In this document: positions 12,178-24,322 of the stretch, in pieces | How the letters are laid out: each line of letters begins with the position of its first letter | How positions within the stretch are numbered: the first letter of the stretch is position 1 | NCBI GenBank assembly: GCA_013076295.1 | Contig: RQOL01000531.1 | Span: 2,914,001 to 2,978,000, forward strand | Direction: 5' to 3' | Length of the DNA: 64,000 nt | Source of the DNA: Sanderia malayensis | Taxonomy: Eukaryota > Cnidaria > Scyphozoa > Semaeostomeae > Pelagiidae | Position numbers and translations under genes: made by a program | The notes under the pieces: generated by a model | What the model was told of the DNA's origin: nothing | What the model saw: the letters and a program-made list of their open reading frames with translations, nothing else | The model's database searches: none

Positions 12178-15100
12178 ATGGAGAATGCAGAAAATAACAA
12201 GAAGAAAGCTCGCTCACTCGGTAAGTCAATCATTTATACTAAGTTTGTTCATAAATATATCATTATACATTGATTTTATGCACCGCAATAAGGTATGCCT
12301 GTATGATACTGCCCAAGTGGGTTGGAGTTGGGGGTGTGGCCTCTGCTTGGGCTTCTTTTATAATTGGACTTTTTTGTTTTGAATCAAGTGAACAACTATG
12401 AAGTAACATTACTCGAAGAATCAAATTTGAGCGACACGAAGAATGACGCTTTATCCGAGGAAAGAATTTCTATTTGTTTTCAAACCCTTGGTAAGACCAG
12501 CAGATCGTTCACTTTATCGTTTTTACTTTTACATAAAATTCGATGTTCATTTTACATTATGAATTATTGTTCCTAGATGAAATAATCCCGAAATTAGGAA
12601 TTTTTCAGAAGGTAATCAAAGCACTGCGAGATGACATGTTTGGTAAGTGATCTTGCGCTAATATTCTCGGAGCTTGATACGCTGGCTCCCAATGGAAGGT
12701 AAATGTCTTGCTTGCTTGCTTGATTAAGTAATGCATTGGCTAATATAGTATTGTTTACAATTGCAAACAGACAGCATATTCAGTGATCAATATACTACAA
12801 AGTCTGACAAGAATAATAAACAAGAAGTCTGCAGAATTCCATACTTTACTCTTGTCAAGAGAATCGTCGATCAACGGTAAAACATTCTTCAAATCAAGTC
12901 CGAATGGTTGCATCCCTTGTTAGCAGTCCTTGTTTTATTGATTTGTACTGTTTTTTAAGAGACGAAAAGACTGACGAGCTACGCGATGAAATTGCCAAGC
13001 TGAAATCATTGTAAATATTTTCATAAAGTTTTGAGAGAATTTTATTAAAATGTTATTTGCTGCATAAAGAATGCTTTTCCGTTGGCATTTAATTGCTTAT
13101 CGTGTTTTAATTAAACAGTAATGATGACAAAGAAGGCGTGATTCATGAAAAAGACAAAAGAATTGACATGTTGCAGTAAGTAACACAAAGCATGCATAAT
13201 GTTAAATTGGAAAAAGCGTTCTTTATTGAAAGTGCTATTTCATTGCAAAAAAGACCAGCTTAACAGTGTGAGAATAGTAACGCGAGGTTTGTTTTGATTT
13301 CACCAGAAAAGAGATCACCATGATGAATGAAAGTTACGAAGAATTAAAAATGGAACTTAAGACCGAGAAAATCAACGCGAAAAGGTACAGTGGAATCCCG
13401 CTATAACGAACTTCCCGCTATCACGATTCTGGGAAGTAAATCCTACTGTAAATACTCCCTGTATAACGGACCCTGGATATGACGAACTTTCGTTATTACG
13501 AACCAAATTTCCGATCCCCTGACCACAAATACCCTCGATATAACGAATTTTTAAGAAAACTTATCGCGAAGGGTGACTTTTTTCAAGTTCTGGATGTGCT
13601 TCAACACGAAGAAGGTAGAAGAGGGGAAGGTGCAGTTTATGACATGTTCTAGACAACTGGAAGTTAGTTTATAATATTTAGAGTTGCTTGATAAACATAG
13701 CTGGAAGGTAGCTGCAATAAATGCAGCTAGTATACCGACTGGTATTATCCATTTTTCGTGCAAAAAGCTGCAGGTCTGAAATACAGTCAACTCTGTTTAA
13801 TTCGAACTCGTGTAACTCGAACTTTTACTAATTCGAACCAAATTCTGTGGTCCCTTGAAAAATTCCTAACAAACCCTTATAAAAAAACCTCTATAATTCG
13901 AACCTCTGTAATTCGAACTTTCTGTAATTCGACCATTTATTTTTGTCCCCTCAAAGAAAAAGCCTCTGTAATTCGAACTTTATGTTAATCTCAGTTAATT
14001 ACCTGATGGCAGAACTTCTTTTTTTTATTCCTGTCTCTGGCAAGCCCATTGAAGCTTGCGTCATTGGGCAAATTGACGCAAATTGACGCAAATTGACTTA
14101 CTGGGACTTAGTACGGGATGCCAGACAGTGATTTTTACGACCCAGTTTTAGCGTGGCACTTTCTAGAAGTTAGATTCGATCAGTTGAACTTTATCAATGG
14201 CACTAATTAAAGTACCCAAACCTGTCAAGCTCATTGAAGAATGCAGAGGAGGTATTAAGGCCAATATAAACGAAATTTCAATTCCTTTCGATGCGAACTG
14301 CCGGTTATTGTTACAAAAAATTGGAGCGTTCTATCTCATGAAAAAGGTTATCACGTGTACCAAAGTGTATGAAGACCTGCATAATTAATAAAACTTTAGA
14401 AGCTAAGAGACAACCAGAGAACCCAACGGATAAATATGCCGTGGGTGTCCATTACTGCCTTTGTCTAAGTTTGGGGCACTTAGACAAAGGCAGTAATGGA
14501 CGCTTTGCAAAACAATTTTCCATGCTGTGACGTAATCCATATATTTTTGTTTTCTATTATAATAACTAATAAACTGTTTTGCTTCTTTAAAATGCCTTTA
14601 GTCCATAGAAATGGTCATAAAAATATAGTTTATGGCCATAAAACGGAGATATGGGGGTAACTAGGGGTAAAATATGGCACTTACATGAAAACTCGTATAA
14701 TTCGAACTTTCTGTAATTCGAACAAATTTGGATTCCCCCATAGAGTTCGAATTAGACAGAGTTGACTGTAGATAAAGCTCGTGTTAAGAAGAACGGAGCT
14801 AATGGAAGAAAGTAGAACTGAAACTAAGTTCAAATATTATATCTTGCCCCTACTGAATCCCCCACTGAAAAGTGTGTAGGATTATTGTGAGAATCAGAAA
14901 GATACCATAACTGCTCACCGCTCAATTGCAAATACGTTCTTGGATTGCTTGTGTTTAAATATACTTGTTAATAACTACGCAGTAACATGTTCAGCTCTGA
15001 TGGCTCAGTGGTTAGCACTTGTGCTTGCCACGCATGAGATAGCGGTTCGAATCTCATGCAAGCCACTAGGAATAGCTGAGCGACATAAATGAGGGCCGGT

Positions 15101-18100
15101 ACCCCGGGGATCTACAAGAGAAAGTAGATCCCCGGGGTACCGGATTTTTCGGCTGCCCGGTTCGGAATGATTCCTCGGCAGAAACGCCGAGAAAACCATC
15201 CTCCCCGGTTAGGATACTCAATCTGGTACACCGGGAGACAACTGCCATTGCAGAGTTGCCACACTCCCCATTTTGTCTCGTTTTGCCAAGTGCACAAGGC
15301 ACAGTCGAATTGAAAAACCCAGTGGCAATTTCGCTCTGGCATTTGTCCCGATTATATATACACCGCTCAAATTACTGCTAGAAATCATTGGCATGGATTT
15401 TCTTGTTGTGGGAATCCCAGATATATTCGCATGCGCAATGGAGCGACGTTCTGTTCATAAGTGGGAATATAGACTTAGACTTTGCTTTGTGATGTTTCAT
15501 TGTTAAACATATTTGAGCGTTTTTCCTGTTGCAATCTATCAGAGCAATAACTGTCGTCATCCTGTAAACTTTTTTTTTGGAACAATATAGTGCGAATGCT
15601 TGAGGGAGGGTTCAATAGAAATTCTAGCTTATTTGTGTTTGGAATTCTTTACAATTTCCTTCTGTACAACGAACTCCTGCTATTGCGAACTATTTTCACG
15701 GTCCCTACAGAGTTCGTTATAGCGGGATTCCATTGTATGTACCTTTCGATTACTTTAGCTATTTAAATTTTTGTGATGAATTATAATTCGCGCGTAAGTA
15801 AATTCGGGCACTATTCTTTCATATTTTCGCCTTTCTTGAATTCTTGCTTCTGAGAAAATACAACTGACGGTATACTCGCGAGCATTTGAAATTTTTAGCT
15901 TTTGAACCAAGTGTCCTACAGAGCTGAAAGTTGTTCCAACGTAACCAGGAAGCCCTAAATAGTATGTTTTGATCATTTGTGAGCCGAATTTCAATCAATT
16001 TCGATTTTTGATTTCTTGACTTTAGGCTTTCATGATGGATACATAAAGTTATTCACTACTCGCGAGGATTTGAAATTTGTAACTTTTGAACCAAGTGTCC
16101 TAGAGGGCTGAAAATTGTTTTAACGTGATCAGAAGGCCCTAAATAGTATGTTTTGATCATTTGTGAGCCGAATTTCAATCAATTTCGATTTTTGATTTCT
16201 TGACTTTAGGCTTTCATGATGGATACATAAAGTTATTCACTATTCGCGAGGATTTGAAATTTTTAACTTTTGAACCAAGTGTCCTAGAGGGCACTTGGTT
16301 CAAAAGTTAAAATTGAAAATTGTTGCAATGTGATCAGAAGGCCCTAAATAGTATGTTTTGACTATTTGTGAGCCCAATTTCAATAAATTTCGATTTTTGA
16401 TTTGGCGACATAGAGCTTTCACGATGGATACATCAAGTAATGGGCTTTGTATACGATCATAAAATGACGTCAACCATTTTGCTTGCATTGGCTTCAAAAT
16501 GCTGATTTTCAAGTCTACTTAACTTCTTGTGGCTCACAGCCACACTTTGTGATCCTCTCGCAATGGTATAAGAATAGACAACTTGTATGATTTCATTTGG
16601 AAATATGCTGCTTAATTATCACAGTTCAAATTATTTTCATTCGCTTCCAGTTTGAAACTTTCTTTAGAGAATTCGGAGAAGTCAAAAGCAGACATGAAAA
16701 GATTTAATGAAAGAAAGACGAGCGACCTTAAGGTTGTTGTTGTTGTTGCTGTTGTTGTTGTTGTTGTTGTTGCTGTTGTTGTTGATGTTGTTGTCTACTC
16801 CGCGATGTCACTTATCTATCGCTGATCTATCTTCTTATGGAATCAGTGCTTAATGTTGGTGAATCTTGTTTCTCATTCGTCGCTTGCAATTCTTTTTGCA
16901 GATAGAGCTTGAATCAGCATTTGAAGAATCAAAAGCACTGAGAGTGTATAAAGATGGATATGATAAATTACAGGATGGTAAGTAACTTCAGATTTTTTGT
17001 ACTCAATGTTTTTCTTTATCTTATATTCTAACCTTTTTGTTCTATGTTGCGAACTTAGTTGTAAAATACATGTGATTGTATTTGATAGCATTTGAAGATA
17101 CGAATGGACAGTTTGGTATTGACTCAAGAGATCAAGAGAAAGTTGCAAAGAAAAAGTTTTTAAATCCTAGGCTTGTAAGAACATTTTTTCTTTGTGTATT
17201 GTCGTCTAGTATTTTTCCTTTCATAAAAGAAGTTTGATCATTTGCAGGAGCAAGTGAACAAAGATATTACTATATTGAATAAACTTGAAAGTCAGCTACA
17301 CTATGTTCGAAATTGTGTCCTTGAAGGTATTTCAATGTTTTGCTGTTTTGTTCTTGCATTTTTTGCACTCTTCGGGTGCATTAGAATTACATATTAGTTT
17401 AAATAAAAGTGTTTCTCTTTCAGAACACGACGATTACATGGAAAGTAAGAAAACAAGCCTCAGCTTCGCAAGTCATTCAGCATCCGTGTTCACGCATTTG
17501 AATTACGATCGCGAAGATTCAACTATTGAAAGAGAAAGTCGCGAGGTATGTCTATCTTAAATGCAAATTTATATATCAATCTTTGGTTTTTTTTATTCAA
17601 GTTAAATCCTTGGTAATTGAAGCTACAAAGAACGCAAAATTCATGAAGTAATTATTTTTCTTGAAGTTGGCGAGGAGACAGGATGTTTTTAAAAAGAGTA
17701 TAGCAGATATCAAAGTTGAGGTAGGTCGCTTCAATGCTTAACAACGTTGCTATGAAGTGCATTACTTGAAGTACGTCAAATATTTTTTCTTTTTAAAGCT
17801 GAATCTTTTAAACCAACAACGAGAACTTCTTGAAGTTGAAATGAACAGATTGAAAGCTGACGAAGCTAAGGAAAGGGAAATCAGGAAAAAAAAGATGGAG
17901 AATTCGAAAGGGTCGACCATTGATTCGAGCAATACCCTTGAAGAAGTTGATCTTATCGAAATAATGGCAGGCAAAACTGATGATCCTTTTATACCACATG
18001 AAAATATTCTCAGCAAATACTCCGCCATGGTATGGTTCTTATCACCATTTGATATTAATTGCAGGACCTCTGTCATTACGTTGGTCATTATCAGCATTTT

Positions 18101-20693
18101 TTATTGATATATTTTCTACAGATATACACATCATGTAACGAAGGCAAGACTTTTTACGAAATGCCAGATACAAAATTCTGTGAAAGTTGTGCCGCAAAGG
18201 TAAACAAATAAATTTCCAAACTTGGTATTGAATCATCAGGAGATTAGTAGGTTTTAGAAATATTTCGATGCTTATACTCAAGGACTGTTCATTAATTGTT
18301 AGTTATGAACAGTCCTTGAGTTATGAACAGTCCTTGAGCCCATTGATGTATTGAATTTCATTGCTGCTTTTTGCAGACCTTGATGTGTCCACACGTGGTA
18401 ACCGAGCGTGAAAGAATTTTCGAAATGCCAAGGAATTGCACACACATTAAAGTGACAAGGCCTGAGATACGAATAAAAAGAAAAAAGTCGAAGTATTTAA
18501 TTCCTTCCTGATATTCATGACGTGTTTATAATGGTCTGCTTCTCTCAACAACAATCAGGGACCTTATTGTAAAATCTTTATTTTCTAGGAAGAAGATTCA
18601 GCCATCACCAAATGATGAAGAGGAAGATGTCTTGGTAATTTTTTATCTCCCTATTTCTTCTTATTTCACATGATAGCGCCATTCAACAATTATGGGGTTG
18701 CTTGCAAGTAGAACATGCACTGTTTATTCTAGTTGCCGCGCATGCGTCTCGTCTGGGAAGATTACCAACGAAGAACAACGATACAACGAAAAGTTGAACG
18801 ACCGTTATCGGAGGTAAGCAATATCGGTAAAGAAGTGTAACATGAGCCATTTTATGATTAGCTTACCAAGCAGTGGATTGACATGGATAGCTTTAGAGAA
18901 AGATACATCGTGTTTTTAGTTAATAAAAAGATAGATGCGTAAAGAAAAGTTTCTATGTTTAGGAATTTTTAATTTCGATGATAAATCAATTCTATTCATT
19001 GATGTTATGGCAAGATGAATATGAACCAGTTGAAGAAGAGCCTCTTTCAATATTGGTACTTATTATATTCTATGACTTTTCATTTTATATTTTTCTCTAT
19101 TTTGATCATTGAATTACTTGATGATTTCTTAATGTTTTTTTTCTTCTCTCTTAGAATTCATTATATAGCTTTTTATTCGATCGTTACCTTGTGGAAGATG
19201 TCGTCCATTTGTCTGCTCATGACATATTTACTGCGATTGAAAAGTTTGCTGTTAATAACAAGGTTATACCTCGTATTCATTTCTTCGTATTTGGTTTCAC
19301 AAGTTTATATCTTTGTATTCAGATGATTTGCGAACTATTCTGTAATCGCTTTATTTTTGGCAGAGTCTATTTGCGTATCTACAATAAACTGATTTGTGTT
19401 CTTTTTTGCAGCAAGTTCATTTATTTGCTGCTTGTCTTGATGGAAGTATTGATTCTGCAACATTCAGATATGTTCTTCTTATGAATGAAATCATTCAAAA
19501 CTTCCTGTGGACCGAAATGAGTGACTTTTCCAGCTTCATCACAGTAGTATACCCATTTCTACAAGTAAGCTAACTGAACTTTACCCTCAAAGTGGATGTC
19601 ACCATTTCTTTAATTTCCAAACGCAGAAATAACTGAATAGAGTTGGTGATCGTCTCTTTTGATTCACAAGGAAGAAGACATGGAACAGCTACGAATGGGT
19701 TACACTGCATTTAGTGAAAATAAGATTTCTGCAGAACTTGTCCACGATTATCTGCTTTATATCATTTTGACTGAAAAAGAACCAAGATTCATTGAGGTAA
19801 TACCGGAAATTTTCATTGCAACAGTTATCGAAGCTAAATGCTTTCTACTTACCCATAGTGAGTAATTTATGTACAAAAATCTAACCATCAGCTAAAGGGT
19901 GGTTGCTTATTTTGCAGACTGAAGTAAAGCTTTTGCAATGTGCTATGAGAGATCCTGGCCAATTCACAGATATTGAATTTATTGAAGCAATGGATTCAAT
20001 GGTTCCTTTGGCTGCAGAAAGGCTCATTACTCGTTTGTACTCACAATCTTTGAAACATTTTGTCGATTCAGATGGAACTGTCAATGTTAGACGTATATCT
20101 CGTATCCTTTTCAAATTGAAATGTCATCTCAAGCGGGTTACACACTTTAAACTATCTGTTAAATTAGTTATCTAGTTGGTCGATTAAAAGGTGCTTAACC
20201 CTTTATATAGATATAACCAGCTACTTAGTTCTACTAGAACACATGCCAAAGATCAATAGTGATATAAAGAAATGGAAATCGGAAAAGAATTATTCCAATC
20301 TTTTAAATAAAGGTGAATCATTATTTTTATTTTATTATTCTCGTTGAATTGAGGTCAGCCAGCTTGTCAAATTGTTTGCATTGTTTTTGGATGAAATTGG
20401 ATAAATAATGTTTGGTTGTATGTAGACGAACAGGATGGTTTGATTGGAATACGAGACAAATCCCATTCATGTGCTAGTATATTCACATTGTCTAGAATGA
20501 AAGTAATTGGAGCAGAGATGGGAAGGTGATAAAGATTTCATCTTCAATTAGTTCATTTTCATTTAATATTTAATATAGTTAGCTTAAACACGTCATTCAA
20601 TAAATCTGCTTCATATTCATTCTCAGGCTGGCAAGATCAAGAAGATCCCAAGAACAACAAAGCAAACTTCTCCTTTCTCAATGCGGAATGTGA
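12178..20693 (+). CDS. Large coiled-coil protein with C-terminal helical/EF-hand-like region, function unknown
   Basis: I join 26 exons (12178-12220, 12389-12490, 12577-12642, 12771-12876, 12960-13010, 13119-13175, 13307-13384, 16651-16732, 16902-16977, 17089-17174, 17248-17326, 17424-17545, 17667-17720, 17799-18029, 18122-18199, 18377-18492, 18589-18634, 18733-18813, 18963-19055, 19155-19262, 19412-19564, 19671-19796, 19918-20101, 20211-20312, 20426-20525, 20627-20693). All phases close, giving 828 aa. Residues about 115-390 are coiled coil. Next comes a cysteine cluster (FCESCAAKTLMCPH), then a helical C-terminus with an EF-hand-like loop (DSDGTVNVR). Coiled coil plus helical tail recalls ciliary proteins such as TSNAXIP1, but I do not recognise an orthologue. 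Least certain: the acceptor of exon 19 and the donor of exon 23. Confidence 0.75.
13784..14768. mobile_element. Second Tigger-like element nested inside the first
   Basis: Ends CAGTCAACTCTGTTTAATTC and its near-perfect inverted copy ...GAATTAGACAGAGTTGACTG, flanked by TA on both sides (13782-13783, 14769-14770). Many AATTCGAAC subterminal repeats occur at both ends. It is 985 bp with no recognisable transposase. A 63-aa open stretch at 14197-14388 matches nothing I know. Confidence 0.85.
14448..14500. repeat. Perfect 22-bp stem inverted repeat
   Basis: Arms 14448-14469 and 14479-14500 are exact reverse complements with a 9-base loop. It lies within the nested element. Confidence 0.9.
14993..15300 (+). 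mobile_element. tRNA-derived SINE
   Basis: A Pol III A box TGGCTCAGTGG (15001-15011) and B box GGTTCGAATCT (15044-15054) are correctly spaced within a tRNA-like head that ends near AAGCCA. The body then shares a 17-bp core with 1390-1575. The 3' limit is not clear. A 20-bp perfect hairpin interrupts the body at 15096-15143. Confidence 0.65.
15870..16430. repeat. Three tandem copies of a 184-bp satellite unit
   Basis: Unit starts (CGCGAG followed by ATTTGAAAT) fall at about 15874, 16059 and 16243, so the period is 184-185 bp. The copies share CCAAGTGTCCTA, CCCTAAATAGTATGTTTTGA and GTGAGCC blocks. The array is in the same repeat-rich intron as the transposons. Confidence 0.9.
16265..16308. repeat. 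17-bp inverted repeat in the third satellite copy
   Basis: Arms 16265-16281 and 16292-16308 are perfect reverse complements around a 10-base loop. The right arm replaces the expected GCTGAAA of the unit, so a short inverted duplication occurred there. Confidence 0.85.
16733..16796 (+). repeat. (GTT)n microsatellite at a 5' splice site
   Basis: About 20 GTT triplets, interrupted by GCT and GAT, start exactly at the donor of exon 8 (CTTAAG/GTTGTT). Confidence 0.9.
18277..18338. repeat. Inverted plus direct 16-bp repeats
   Basis: CTCAAGGACTGTTCAT (18277-18292) is followed by its reverse complement twice (18305-18320, 18323-18338). It lies in an intron of the coiled-coil gene. Confidence 0.9.
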
Positions 20694-21053
20694 TAAAGAC
20701 AGAATCTCTTTCATTTTACACCTGACTCTCGAACCTAATTTTATTCTTTCACGATGTTATTTTAACTGTTATGGATTGCACTACATTTAGCAACTTTTAT
20801 TGTTGACTTTTTACTCTTTAAACAAATTAACGAATGAAACTGTTGTGAATTCAGCGAGGCTTTAGCTGGAGACGAGGCTGACGATTTCGGAGATTTTCGA
20901 GGTCTGGGAGAGAGTGAGCAAAACAAAGGATTTAGGCCCACCTGTAGTAATGAATGAATTTAATGGCCGAGCCATGAGAAAAGTGGTTCAAATATTATTG
21001 TACAAAATCTATGACAATTAAAGTGAGTACGAGCTGCATTGATTTGTGAACCT
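20694..21053 (+). promoter_or_regulatory. Intergenic region, probable 5' exon of R3HCC1L-like gene
   Basis: About 360 bp. The end of the region (AATTAAA/GTGAGT at about 21022) looks like a donor and may close a non-coding first exon. A coding start upstream is excluded in the R3H frame by a TGA at 21024. Confidence 0.35.
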
Positions 21054-24000
21054 ATGATTGCAAAGCTGGCATTATCGTCTGGTTCATCTCTTCAAGCTTT
21101 TCCTTATTATGATCAACATTTCCTGGAATACATCGAACAGGAAGTAAACAAGTTCAAAGATGAAATTTCGGTGCTAAATGAAGAAGATCAAGGAAGATGT
21201 GTGCTTATCTTTCCTCCATTTCTTCCCAGAGGAAGATTTCTTATTCATAATTGGCTGAGTTTAAACAATATTGGTTTACGTAGCGTGTCTGTTGGGAAAG
21301 ATTTTAATAGACGAACTGTAATATTCAAACAGAAAATTGAATTGCAATCTCCTCCTCAGAATTCATTCAAAGGGTGAGTGTGTGTGTACTATGATTTAAA
21401 GATTTAAAGATTATTTTAAGTTCATTTTATCATGATTGAAGGTTGTCTCTTATAAACAAAGACATCTGAGGAACTTGGGCATGCACCACAAGGTTTATTT
21501 AACTCAAAGTAAAATAAAATGAAACAAATGACTTCCATATGGATTTTTTACATACTTTTGTCTTACATAACGTCTCATAATTTCCAGTCTGGCTTTTATA
21601 CTTGTTTCCCAAATTTAATTCATTGTCAGATTATCTGAATGCTGAATTACATTTTTTTCTCACAGAGCATGTGGAAGTGGTCATGTGATACAATGTCCAA
21701 GTTTCAATCAAGATAAATCAAAGTGTTTCATTGGCTTGATGGAAGAGGTTGACAAAAATTTAAGGTGCTGACAGATGTTAAGAGGAATATTTGATTAATA
21801 CTGTAGGAAATCATAGTTGATATATTGGTTAATTGCTTAATATTATTGACAGGAAAGGTCAAGGTCAACGGAGACCAGACAGAGTGCTGTATGTTCCAAG
21901 ACATAGAAAGACAGAGTCCCCAGTTCTTGAAAGAATAAAGACAGAATCAGGGGAAGAAAATAAAGCTTCTTTGCAAAAGAAAAATGGAAGCAAAAATAAT
22001 ACACTTAGTGTATCATTGGTCACTGCCAATAAATCAAAGGAAAATGCCAGATTGAATGCTGCTGTCAATAAAAGTATGGAGGATTTAAACATAATATCAA
22101 CAGAGGAAGAAACTGTCAAGAGTACAGGTCAACATACAGATAAATATGACAAGGTGTCGAAGAAGAACATTTTCCTAAATGAAGATGATTTAAGTGAGGA
22201 AATCCTTAGCAATGGCATGAGGAAGACCGTCAAAAGCAATTTACAAGATGAATTTTTGAAGGCAGCAGAAGATAGTTGCAAAGAGGCTGTTGTTGAAGAT
22301 GCTAAAGCAAACAGATTGGCTGTCAATGAATTTGGTGAGCATGATAAACAAAAGCAATGGAAGACAGATGAAAAAGAAATGGTTATGAATAAAAATATTG
22401 CTGCAAGGAATGATTCCAGTGATGTAGAAAGTCCTTTGTTGCAAGCTAATGAAGACGTTGAAACAAGTAAACAAAATATGAAGGAGTGTACCTTAATTAC
22501 CAAAGGCTATGTCACAGATTTTTGTGTACAACAGCTTAACACATGCCTGGGCAGTGAATGTTGCACAGTTGAAGATAGTAATGCCACTGTGGTGATCAAG
22601 CCAAGTGGTGTGGTAGACACAGCAAGTTCCACAGAATCCGCAACTGCTGATTGCATTTCTGAGATGCGAGATGAGATTGTTGTAACTCCTGTTGATTGTG
22701 AAAAACAAGAAAAAATTCAGGACTACAAAAATTCATGCTCTACTAATATTACATCTGTCGATGAAAGTCAAAGCTCGATGCAAAATGATGGAGAAGAGAA
22801 AGATTCAGTCAATAATTCAAGTGTGAAGCAGAAAAGAGTGAAAAAAGGACGGAAAATAAAAATTCATAGCAAGACGAAAAAGGATGACAAACTCAAGCGA
22901 AAATCGTCAGAGATACCAACCAATCATGAAGAAGAACCAAGCACAAGTAAAGAGAATGAACAACAAGAAGATACTTTTAAAGATGCTGATGACTGGGATG
23001 TTCAATGGAATGAAAATGGCGAATGTTTAAATGAAGAAATTAAAACAGAGGTATGTTAAGCATGTTGGCCATTTATATTAACTGTATGTACGTGCAGTTG
23101 CAGCAATTGATTGAATGTCTTGTCTATTTTTTATGCAGTTAAAAAAACTTACACAGATTGACTCGCCAAAGATATTTGATGCTGATAAACCCGGAATTGA
23201 CTATTTGAATTATGAATCAACCGCTGAAGATTTCAATTCAAAAGGTCAGGTTAATGCTTATACCTTATAATGGTGATCGCAAAATCATAAACTGGTTTGT
23301 TTGCTAAATTAAGATATTTACGAGCAATACCTTCATTCATGTTTTGCTCTTTAACTTTCCTTTTTTTATTTTAGAGTTCGATCATCTCGTTGAAATCTAC
23401 GATTTTTCCCCAGAGATTAAAACAACTGACATATGTTTAGTTTTGAAATCATTCGGGTTAGCAAGACGCCAACAATGTTAACTACTTATCGAATTGCAAT
23501 GAATTGAAACTATCAATGGTGTTTCTTTTTAGTATATTATAACTTATCACATTCTCTGCTTTTTATAGTTTAAAAGACTTTGACATTAACTGGGTCGACG
23601 ACACTCATGCTATCGCAGTATTTGCAAGTCCATCGTTAGGTATGTCTGGAAAAATCATTTGAGCTTTCGTTTGTCTACCAATCGACAGTTCAAACGACGC
23701 CCGCTGGAGATCTGGGCAAGGGCAGGGCGTCCTACCAAGAAATGGCCATCGCAATCACATCGTATCATTAGGTTTGCACTGATCATGATGCGTAATGAAG
23801 CATGATGCAATAATGACGCTTCATTTAACTGTAGCTTATCAAGCAACAAAGATCTCCCACTTGACAATGAAGGCTAGACCGTTAAGTAAAGGAACGAACC
23901 AATCAAAGATTAAAGCCAGAAGTTTCAAAGGTGTGAGAACAAGTTTTTAAATTCTACTTTATTATTGTGATGCCATTTCAGTCGAGGTATTAGTGAAAGT

Positions 24001-24322
24001 AAATCTTGTTTATGAATGTGTTTCTTCAAAATGTAGAGCGCCTTCTTCCATACAAATCAAGACCAGCAACAACAGCAACCGTAGCGAGAAATCTGGTCAC
24101 ATCTGCACTTGGACTGAGGTCATCTCTTTCTAAAGAACAACGTTCAGCTGAAAGACAAAGACTTGCTGATGCAAGAGGTCAGTGAACAACGGCTTATTAT
24201 TTCAATGAACATATTTGCATTTGCTGCATTTCTTTTATTATCTCATACCAAGTTATGTTTTTCTATTCTCAGAAAACAAAAGATTGCGTGAACGAATGAA
24301 GAAAGAGGCATGGGGCGACTAG
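21054..24322 (+). CDS. R3H and coiled-coil domain protein, R3HCC1/R3HCC1L-like
   Basis: Nine exons, 21054-21373, 21666-21764, 21853-23050, 23139-23244, 23375-23456, 23569-23639, 23835-23930, 24037-24177 and 24273-24322, give 720 aa. The R3H domain is at about 10-105 (RFLIHNWLSLNNIGLRSVSV). RRPDRVLYVPRHRK (about 145-160) matches the conserved KPDQPLYVPR element. A long acidic, low-complexity exon 3 follows. An RRM-like domain (DFSPEIKTTDICLVLKSFG, DINWVDDTHAIAVF) and a basic tail (LLPYKSRPATTATVARNLVTSALG) complete the family architecture. R3H and RRM modules bind single-stranded nucleic acid; the cellular role is poorly known. Start is the first ATG in the open exon. Confidence 0.88.

Larger units (their letters stand above)
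13388..15735. mobile_element. Pogo/Tigger-like DNA transposon, non-autonomous, carrying nested insertions
   Basis: Terminal inverted repeats CAGTGGAATCCCGCTATAAC... and ...GTTATAGCGGGATTCCATTG are flanked by TA (13386-13387 and 15736-15737). CAG ends, TAACGAAC subterminal motifs and TA duplications fit the Tc1-mariner/pogo group. No transposase frame remains. It contains a second element and a SINE. It is in intron 7 of the coiled-coil gene, starting three bases after exon 7. Confidence 0.85.

Noticed and set aside
14197..14388. 63-aa frame inside the nested transposon as a transposase remnant
   Set aside because: No DDE or helix-turn-helix signature visible.
15096..15143. Resemblance of the palindrome to a plasmid polylinker (KpnI/SmaI-like sites)
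   Set aside because: The order and flanks differ from common polylinkers, and the sequence is a symmetric palindrome within a genomic repeat, so vector contamination is unlikely.
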